From contig NZ_CP121662.1 of the NCBI RefSeq assembly GCF_029714285.1, forward strand, positions 124,001 to 188,000: a stretch of DNA of 64,000 nt, in the 5' to 3' direction. The DNA is from Rhizobium sp. CB3090. Lineage in GTDB: Bacteria; Pseudomonadota; Alphaproteobacteria; Rhizobiales; Rhizobiaceae. The notes below the pieces were generated by a model. The model was not told the origin of the DNA and ran no database searches. It worked only from the letters and a program-made list of their open reading frames with translations. Every line of letters starts with the position of its first letter. Within the stretch, counting starts at the first letter, position 1. A program made the position numbers and the translations under genes. Below, in pieces: positions 58,124 through 64,000 of this stretch.

Positions 58124-60085
58124 ATGAGGAACTTGCTTTCAGGCCTGGGCCTGCAGAAAGAGCACCCGACGTTTATGGTGGCGCAATATAAGGCGCTGTC
58201 GTCGCAGATACCGGTCCTTTATATTCTTTTGATCATCAATGCGCTAGCCGTGGCGATCACCCATATTCACACTGCGCCGATGTGGCTGGCGCTTTATGTG
58301 CCGGTCGGCCTGAGCGTCCTCTGTGTTTTCCGTATCATTTGGTGGCATATGCATGGTCAGGATCCCGTCAGTGCGGATCGGGCTTACAGCGTGATGCGCC
58401 GAACGGTCGTGCTCGCCGGGGTGCTGACCCTCGCTTTCGGCACCTGGGCCGTCGCGCTCTATCAATATGGCAATGCCTATCAGCAGGGGCAAATCTCCTA
58501 TTTCCTTGTCGTGACGGGCATCTCCTGCGTCTTCTGTCTGATGCATCTGCCGGCCGCCGCCCTGCTGACGACGGCGATCACCTTTTCCTTCATGGTGGTC
58601 ACCTTCATGTTCTCCGGCAATTCCGTGTTCGTGGCGACGGCGACCAGCGTCATCTTCCTCTCGTTTCCCTTCGTTCGCGTCATCAATAGCTATTTTCGGA
58701 ATTTCGCCGGTCTGGTGCAGCTCACGGAGGAACTTGGTGAGAAGCAGGCGGAAGCCGAGCGGCTGAATCTCATCAACAGCCGCAACGCGCTGCAGGATCA
58801 ACTGACCGGTCTTGCCAATCGCCGCAGCTTCTTTCGCGAATTGCAGGATCTGCTGCAGCAACGGCCCGAGGAGCCGCCCATCGTCGGTCTTGTCGATCTT
58901 GACGGCTTCAAGCCGGTCAACGACGTCTTCGGCCATGCCGCCGGCGATCTCGTGTTGAAGGAGACGGCTGAACGTTTCGTCGCCTTGATGGGCGGCAGGG
59001 GCACCATTGCGCGTCTCGGCGGCGATGAATTCGGCGTGATTTTTCCAAGCGACCTCAACCGCAATTGTGTCTCCAAGATGGGGCAGGCTTTCTGTGCGGC
59101 ACTGCGCGAGCCCTACGACGTGCCCGGTGGCTCCATCCGCATCTCCGGTTCCTGCGGCATCGTCGTTCCGGAAGGGAGCGGCCACACGGCGGAGCAACTG
59201 TATGAAAAGGCGGACTTTGCCCTCTATCAGGTCAAGAACCGCCGCAGCGGCAGTGTCGAGTTCTTCTCCCATGATCTCGAAGAAATCCTTCAGCAACGAC
59301 ATCTGATCGAGCTCGAATTGCAGGGCGACAATTTCGGCAAGGAATTGTCGCTGGAATACCAGCCGATCATCGATCTCGAGGACGGCCATGTCGTCGGCTT
59401 CGAGGCCTTAGCGCGCTGGAACAGCGCCCGCCTCGGACGTATCAGCCCCAGTGCTTTCATCCCTGCTGCCGAACGCACCGCGATGATCGGCAAGATGACC
59501 CGCATCCTTTTTGCCGAGGCGCTGCAGGCCCTGTCGATCATGCCGCCGCCGCTGCGAATGTCTTTCAACCTCTCGGCCCGCGATATCTGCGACCATGAGA
59601 CTTCAATGGCTTTGCTCGGCATGATCCATGCCGCCAAGATTGATCCGCGCCGTATCGAATTCGAGATCACCGAGACGGCGTTGTTGTCGGATTTCGACAC
59701 GGCCTACGAGGTCATAAGCCTCCTGCGTACCGCCGGCATTACCATCGCGCTCGATGATTTCGGCACCGGTTTTTCCAGCCTCAGCCATGTCCACCGGCTG
59801 GAATTCGACAAGATCAAGATCGACAAGAGCTTCGTCATGCAGTTCGAACGTGACGTCCGCTGCATGAATATCACCCGCTCGGTTGCCAATCTCTGTCGCA
59901 ATCTCGGCATCGTCTCGGTCGCCGAAGGCGTCGAGAGCGCCGCGACCGCCGAGGCGCTGCATGCTTTCGGGGTGCGGCTGGCGCAGGGCTATCATTTTTC
60001 CAGACCGCTGCGCCTACACGACGCGATCGCCTTTGCCGAAGCGAGCGAGACCGGAATTGCGGCGCGACACGTGGCAAACGCCTAG
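58124..60085 (+). CDS. Membrane-bound GGDEF-EAL cyclic-di-GMP protein
   Basis: 653 residues from the ATG at 58124. About six N-terminal hydrophobic helices (~20-195), a short coiled-coil (TEELGEKQAEAERLNLI), a GGDEF domain with intact GGDEF motif at 299-303, and an EAL domain with EAL at 427-429 plus NLSARD, EITETALL, DDFGTGFSSLSHVHRLEFDKIKIDKSFV and VAEGVES. All key metal and substrate residues of both halves appear present, so either diguanylate cyclase or phosphodiesterase activity is possible. Likely controls motility or attachment; the gene stands alone. Confidence 0.93.
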   Translation: MRNLLSGLGLQKEHPTFMVAQYKALSSQIPVLYILLIINALAVAITHIHTAPMWLALYVPVGLSVLCVFRIIWWHMHGQDPVSADRAYSVMRRTVVLAGVLTLAFGTWAVALYQYGNAYQQGQISYFLVVTGISCVFCLMHLPAAALLTTAITFSFMVVTFMFSGNSVFVATATSVIFLSFPFVRVINSYFRNFAGLVQLTEELGEKQAEAERLNLINSRNALQDQLTGLANRRSFFRELQDLLQQRPEEPPIVGLVDLDGFKPVNDVFGHAAGDLVLKETAERFVALMGGRGTIARLGGDEFGVIFPSDLNRNCVSKMGQAFCAALREPYDVPGGSIRISGSCGIVVPEGSGHTAEQLYEKADFALYQVKNRRSGSVEFFSHDLEEILQQRHLIELELQGDNFGKELSLEYQPIIDLEDGHVVGFEALARWNSARLGRISPSAFIPAAERTAMIGKMTRILFAEALQALSIMPPPLRMSFNLSARDICDHETSMALLGMIHAAKIDPRRIEFEITETALLSDFDTAYEVISLLRTAGITIALDDFGTGFSSLSHVHRLEFDKIKIDKSFVMQFERDVRCMNITRSVANLCRNLGIVSVAEGVESAATAEALHAFGVRLAQGYHFSRPLRLHDAIAFAEASETGIAARHVANA

Positions 60086-60122
60086 CAATTCCAAGGAAGG
60101 TGCGCGGCGGTTCCGAACAACT

Positions 60123-61040
60123 CTAAGTCGGCGCGTGCCCAAGAAAGGCCGGCGCGTTGCGATGCACAGCGTTCACCAGGAAATCGATGACGGTGCGCAC
60201 GCGCGGCGATTGCCTGAGGTCGCGGTGGCAGGTGATCCAATAATGGCGTTTCAGATCGACTTCATCGGGGAGCACCATCTGCAGGTCCTGGTGCCGGCTC
60301 GCGATGAAGAAAGGCAGGACACAGAGCCCGAGCCCGTTCTTTGTCGCCGTCAATTGCGCAAAGATGCTGGAGCTCTGGAATTGCGGTTTTATACGCGGAT
60401 GGATGTCGCCGAGATAGTCGAGGCCGGGCGCAAAGATCATGTCTTCGATGTAGCCAATGAACGCATGCTCCGGCAGATCATCGCGGCTCTCCACCGGCGG
60501 GTGCCTGGCGAGGTAATCCCGTGATCCATAGACCTGCAGATGGTAGTCGGTCAGTTTCTCAGTGAAATAAGGGCCGGCCTTCGGCGGGTCGAGCACGATG
60601 ACGATATCGGCCTCCTTGCGGGATAGCGACATGATCTGCTGGATCGTCACCAATTCCAGCGAGATGTTCGGATACCGCGCGGTGAACTCCGAAAGCATGG
60701 TGGTGAAGAAGAAATTGGAAAAACCCTCCGGTGCGCTGATGCGCACCACACCGCGCTGGGCGGCCGAGCCGGCCGTCAGGTCCGACCGCAGCCGCTCGGT
60801 TTCCTGCTCCATCCGCTCGGCCGTATCCACGAAGCGCTGGCCCATGCCCGTCAGCATGTAGCCGCGCGGATTGCGCTCGAAGAGCTTGACCTGCAGCGCA
60901 AATTCCAGCCGGTCGATGCGACGCGAGACGGTGGCGTGGCTGGTGCGCAATTGCCGGGCGGCGGTCGAAAGCTGACCGGTCCGGGCCACCGCCAGGAAAA
61001 ACTGCAGATCATCCCAAGTGAAATGCGGCGCGGTCTTCAT
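60123..61040 (-). CDS. LysR-family transcriptional regulator
   Basis: 305 residues from the ATG at 61038-61040, with GGGAGG six bases upstream. N-terminal winged helix (~8-65; WDDLQFFLAVARTGQLSTAARQLRTSHATVSRRIDRLE), then a LysR substrate-binding domain with the sensor loop EADIVIVLDPPKAGP. Divergent from the branched-chain-amino-acid-type transporter, its likely target. A clear palindrome just upstream may be its operator. Confidence 0.9.
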   Translation of the reverse strand: MKTAPHFTWDDLQFFLAVARTGQLSTAARQLRTSHATVSRRIDRLEFALQVKLFERNPRGYMLTGMGQRFVDTAERMEQETERLRSDLTAGSAAQRGVVRISAPEGFSNFFFTTMLSEFTARYPNISLELVTIQQIMSLSRKEADIVIVLDPPKAGPYFTEKLTDYHLQVYGSRDYLARHPPVESRDDLPEHAFIGYIEDMIFAPGLDYLGDIHPRIKPQFQSSSIFAQLTATKNGLGLCVLPFFIASRHQDLQMVLPDEVDLKRHYWITCHRDLRQSPRVRTVIDFLVNAVHRNAPAFLGHAPT

Positions 61041-61049
61041 GCCTCCCTC

Positions 61050-61069
61050 TCTGTTCAAAAATGAACAGA
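61050..61069. promoter_or_regulatory. LysR operator candidate
   Basis: TCTGTTCA-AAAA-TGAACAGA: perfect 8-bp arms around four A, just upstream of the LysR start. A further half-site TGAACAGA is at 61171-61178, close to the transporter gene. Confidence 0.7.
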
Positions 61070-61211
61070 CGCTGTTTGGAATTAATTGTAAACTTCACTT
61101 GCGTCAACGCACGATTTCAATGATCTTGAGGAATGGGAAAGTCGTTTTGAGGAGAACGGCTGGCCAATTTTGAACAGATTCATTTTTGCCAAATCTCTGG
61201 GAGGAGAGGAT

Positions 61212-62420
61212 ATGCGAAAGAGTCTCATTGCATCCCTGGCACTTCTGCTTGCAACCGGCACCTCGGCGTTCGCCGCTGGCGCGTCCGACGGTGTTGTGAA
61301 GATCGGTATCCTGAATGACCAGTCGGGCGTCTATGCCGACTTCGGCGGCAAGTCCTCGGTGGAGGCGGCGAAGATGGCCGTCGAGGATTTCGGCGGCAAG
61401 GTGCTGGGCGTGCCGATCGAGATCGTCGATGCCGACCATCAGAACAAGCCCGATATCGCCTCCAACATCGCTCGCCAATGGTATGACACCGATAAGGTCG
61501 ACGCCATCATGGAGCTGACGACCTCATCGGTGGCGCTGGCTGTGCAGGCGATCGCCAAGGAAAAGAAGAAGATCGATATCGTTACCGGCGCAGCGACGAC
61601 CGATCTCACCGGCAAGCAATGCTCTCCCTATGGTTTCCATTGGGCCTATGACACGCATGCCTTGGCCGTCGGTACCGGCGGCGCGCTCGTCAAGCAGGGC
61701 GGCGATACTTGGTTCTTCCTGACGGCCGATTACGCCTTCGGCTATTCGCTGGAGCAGCAGACCAGTGACTTCGTCAAGGCAAACGGCGGCAAGGTTTTAG
61801 GCTCCGTGCGCCATCCGCTGTCGACCAACGACTTCTCGTCCTTCCTGCTTCAGGCGCAATCGTCCGGCGCCAAGGTCATCGGCCTTGCCAATGCCGGTCT
61901 CGATACTTCGAACGCCATCAAGCAGGCGTCGGAATTCGGCATCACCCAGGGCGGCCAACATCTGGCGGCGCTGCTCTTCACGCTCGCCGAGGTTCATGGC
62001 CTCGGCCTGCAGGCCGCCCAAGGTCTGACATTGACCGAAGGCTATTATTGGAACCGCGACGACGAAAGCCGCAAGTTCGGCAAACGCTTCTTCGATCGCA
62101 CCGGCAAGATGCCGAACATGATCCACGCCGGTACCTATTCCGCCGTGCTGCAATATCTGAAGGCCGTGCAGAAGGCCGGCACCGACGATACCGAAGCGGT
62201 CGCCAAGGAACTGCACGAAATGCCGGTCGACGACGTCTTCGGCCGCGGTGGCACGGTCGGCCCCAACGGCCGCATGATCCACGACATGTACCTGCTCCAG
62301 GTCAAGAAGCCGGAGGAGAGCAAACAGCCATGGGACTACTATAACGTGCTGGCGACGATCCCCGGCAAGGAAGCCTATATCGATCCGGCCAAGAGCGGCT
62401 GCGATCTCGTCAAGCAGTAA
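61212..62420 (+). CDS. ABC transporter substrate-binding protein, branched-chain amino acid type
   Basis: 402 residues from the ATG at 61212, with GGAGGAGAGG upstream. Signal peptide ~1-21 (ends TSAFAAG). Peri_BP_6/Leu-Ile-Val-binding fold: VVKIGILNDQSGVYADFGGKSSVEAAKMAVEDFGGKV, VEIVDADHQNKPDIASNIARQW, and the ligand-site AATTDLTGKQC region. Members bind branched-chain amino acids but also urea, amides and aromatic compounds, so the ligand is open. It leads an operon with two ATPase genes and permeases. Confidence 0.9.
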   Translation: MRKSLIASLALLLATGTSAFAAGASDGVVKIGILNDQSGVYADFGGKSSVEAAKMAVEDFGGKVLGVPIEIVDADHQNKPDIASNIARQWYDTDKVDAIMELTTSSVALAVQAIAKEKKKIDIVTGAATTDLTGKQCSPYGFHWAYDTHALAVGTGGALVKQGGDTWFFLTADYAFGYSLEQQTSDFVKANGGKVLGSVRHPLSTNDFSSFLLQAQSSGAKVIGLANAGLDTSNAIKQASEFGITQGGQHLAALLFTLAEVHGLGLQAAQGLTLTEGYYWNRDDESRKFGKRFFDRTGKMPNMIHAGTYSAVLQYLKAVQKAGTDDTEAVAKELHEMPVDDVFGRGGTVGPNGRMIHDMYLLQVKKPEESKQPWDYYNVLATIPGKEAYIDPAKSGCDLVKQ

Positions 62421-62435
62421 ATTTGCGATCAGCCG

Positions 62436-63218
62436 ATGGCGATCTCTGCGACAGAGAAACAGGAAGAGCCACGGGTGGTTTTATCCGCCCGCGGCCTTAG
62501 GCGTGATTTCGGCGGCTTCACGGCCGTCAAGAATGTCGATCTCGATGTGCATCACGCCCGCGTGCACGCGCTGATCGGCCCGAACGGCGCCGGCAAGACG
62601 ACCGTGTTCAATCTCTTGACCAAGTTCCTGCAGCCGACGCATGGCACGATCACGCTGCTCGGCACCGATATTACTAGAACGAAGCCGGATAAGGTCGCGC
62701 GTATGGGGCTGGTGCGCTCGTTCCAGATTTCGGCCGTCTTTCCGCATCTCTCCGTGCTCGACAATGTCCGTGTCGCCCTGCAGCGGCCGAACAATCTGGC
62801 GCATCAGTTCTGGCGGCCGATCTCGGCGCTGGATGGCCTTAACGATCGCGCCGAGCAATTGCTGGCAGCGGTCGGCCTGACGAAGGAGCGCAATGCCATC
62901 GCCGCGGATCTTTCCTACGGCCGCAAGCGGGTGCTGGAGATCGCGACGACCTTGGCGCTCGATCCCAAGGTGCTGCTGCTCGACGAGCCGATGGCCGGCA
63001 TGGGGCTGGAGGATGTCAACACCGTCTCCGCCATAATTCGCGACGTGGCTCGCGACCGGGCGGTGCTGATGGTGGAGCACAATCTCTCCGTCGTCGCAGA
63101 TATCTGCCATCACGTCACCGTGCTCCAGCGCGGCGAAATCCTCGCCGAAGGCGACTATGCCACGGTCAGCCAGGACCCGCGCGTCCGCGAGGCCTATATG
63201 GGCACGGAGGAGGCTTGA
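62436..63218 (+). CDS. ABC transporter ATPase, LivG type
   Basis: 260 residues. Walker A GPNGAGKTTVF, Q-loop VRSFQISAVFPHLSV, signature LSYGRKRVLE (a LivG-type variant of LSGGQ), Walker B VLLLDEPMAGMG and switch His in VEHNLSVV. The family-specific C-terminal RVREAYMGT ending is present. Pairs with the following LivF-type ATPase to drive the importer. Confidence 0.93.
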   Translation: MAISATEKQEEPRVVLSARGLRRDFGGFTAVKNVDLDVHHARVHALIGPNGAGKTTVFNLLTKFLQPTHGTITLLGTDITRTKPDKVARMGLVRSFQISAVFPHLSVLDNVRVALQRPNNLAHQFWRPISALDGLNDRAEQLLAAVGLTKERNAIAADLSYGRKRVLEIATTLALDPKVLLLDEPMAGMGLEDVNTVSAIIRDVARDRAVLMVEHNLSVVADICHHVTVLQRGEILAEGDYATVSQDPRVREAYMGTEEA

Positions 63219-63220
63219 GC

Positions 63221-63922
63221 ATGGCTGCGCTGCTCGAAGTCCAGGGTCTCAATGCCTGGTATGGCGAAAGCCACATATTGCATGGCGTCGACATGACCGT
63301 CGGCGACGGCGAAACCATCACCATTCTCGGCCGCAACGGCGTCGGCAAGACGACGACGCTGCGCACCATCGTCGGCATCGTCCGGGCGCGCAAGGGCAAG
63401 ATCGCCTTTGCCGGTGCCGACATGATGCAGGTGCCGCTGCACAAGACGGCGCACAGAGGCATCGGTTTCGTGCCGGAAGAGCGTGGGATATTCTCGACGC
63501 TCAACGTTCATGAAAACCTGATGCTGCCGCCCGTGGTTGCGCCGGGTGGGATGACGGTCGACGAGATTTTCGAGCTGTTTCCCAATCTGTATGAGCGTCG
63601 CAACAGCCCCGGCACGAAACTCTCCGGCGGCGAACAGCAGATGCTCGCCATGGCCCGCATTCTGCGCACCGGCGTACGCATGCTGCTGCTGGACGAGCCG
63701 ACCGAGGGACTGGCACCCGTCATCGTCCAGCGCATCGGCGAGGTGCTGAAGAAGCTGAAGGAGCGCGGCATGACCATTCTGCTGGTCGAGCAGAATTTCC
63801 GCTTTGCCAGCCGCATTGCCGATCGCTTCTATCTGATGGATCATGGCCAGATGGTCGCGGAATTTCCGGTCGGCGAATTGCCGGAGCGTATGGGCATGCT
63901 GCACAAGGTTCTGGGAGTCTGA
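63221..63922 (+). CDS. ABC transporter ATPase, LivF type
   Basis: 233 residues from the ATG at 63221, two bases after the LivG stop, with GAGGAGG upstream. Walker A GRNGVGKTTTLR, GIGFVPEERGIFSTLNVHENL typical of LivF, signature LSGGEQQM, Walker B MLLLDEPTEGLAP and VEQNFRFA as switch. Forms a heterodimer with the LivG-type protein. Confidence 0.94.
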   Translation: MAALLEVQGLNAWYGESHILHGVDMTVGDGETITILGRNGVGKTTTLRTIVGIVRARKGKIAFAGADMMQVPLHKTAHRGIGFVPEERGIFSTLNVHENLMLPPVVAPGGMTVDEIFELFPNLYERRNSPGTKLSGGEQQMLAMARILRTGVRMLLLDEPTEGLAPVIVQRIGEVLKKLKERGMTILLVEQNFRFASRIADRFYLMDHGQMVAEFPVGELPERMGMLHKVLGV

Positions 63923-63926
63923 CGCC

Positions 63927-64000
63927 ATGACCATGATATTCGGCATCCCGTTGCAGGCGCTTCTCGGACAATTGCTGATCGGGCTGATCAACGGCTCCTT
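63927..64000 (+). CDS. Branched-chain amino acid-type ABC permease, LivH type (partial)
   Basis: Only the first 24 codons lie in the window (MTMIFGIPLQALLGQLLIGLIN, in part). They open the first hydrophobic helix of a LivH-type permease (LLIGLINGS). It starts 5 bp after the LivF stop, so it belongs to the same operon. Confidence 0.78.
   Translation, partial: MTMIFGIPLQALLGQLLIGLINGS

Overview
This 64-kb window reads as core chromosome of an alphaproteobacterium of the order Rhizobiales, most likely Rhizobium sensu lato. The reasons are the block phoR-pstSCAB-phoU-phoB followed by gcrA-argD-argF-hslO-apaG-metZ, a SAM-II riboswitch ahead of metZ, a eukaryote-type glutamine synthetase II next to a DUF2735 gene, a PodJ-type polarity protein, and small palindromic repeats typical of rhizobial intergenic DNA. 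GC content is high throughout and coding density is that of a normal chromosome. I see no prophage, CRISPR array, integron or obvious defence island. The one clear mobile element is an IS1182-type insertion sequence.

Layout. 1-2.5 kb: a membrane-anchored unknown protein and a polyphosphate kinase 2. 2.7-10.3 kb: the complete phosphate sensing and uptake operon (histidine kinase PhoR, PstSCAB transporter, PhoU, response regulator PhoB), with a three-repeat Pho box before pstS. 10.4-11.9 kb: the IS, inserted in the phoB/gcrA terminator. 12-18.5 kb: gcrA (cell cycle), argD and argF (arginine), hslO (redox chaperone), apaG, metZ with its riboswitch. 18.5-21 kb: dCTP deaminase, tRNA-Gly(CCC), a VOC protein and an acyltransferase. 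21-28 kb: a chemoreceptor, a solute-binding protein, a possible operon of S24-type regulator, SNase-like protein and TerB, then small exported and DUF952 proteins. 28-32 kb: pyrD, MATE exporter, CAP-domain lipoprotein, DUF6460 protein, TPR-methyltransferase. 32-35 kb: DUF2735, glnII with a sigma-54 promoter, a CMD protein and an Rrf2 regulator. 35.6-40 kb: DNA-repair pair Lhr-type helicase and PdeM-type nuclease, a RibD/DHFR-like reductase and its divergent HxlR regulator. 40-46 kb: TIGR02186 protein, TauE/SafE exporter and PodJ. 46.6-52 kb: a three-gene fatty-acid beta-oxidation operon. 52-58 kb: NTF2-like protein, MFS pump with divergent TetR regulator, mscL, an aminotransferase, galE. 58-64 kb: a GGDEF-EAL protein, a LysR regulator and a divergent branched-chain-amino-acid-type ABC transporter that runs off the window end.

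The strongest leads are regulatory rather than new protein systems. Upstream of gcrA a CtrA-type box sits beside four GANTC (CcrM) methylation sites packed into 37 bp. The IS has duplicated a 20-bp palindromic terminator, so phoB and gcrA each keep a hairpin but lose the adjoining T-tract. An orphan terminator lies ahead of argD. There are several well-formed paired operators (MFS/TetR, fad operon, LysR, Rrf2, HxlR), and a set of modular palindromic repeats shared between distant intergenic gaps. All coordinates and motifs were read by eye; no database search was possible.
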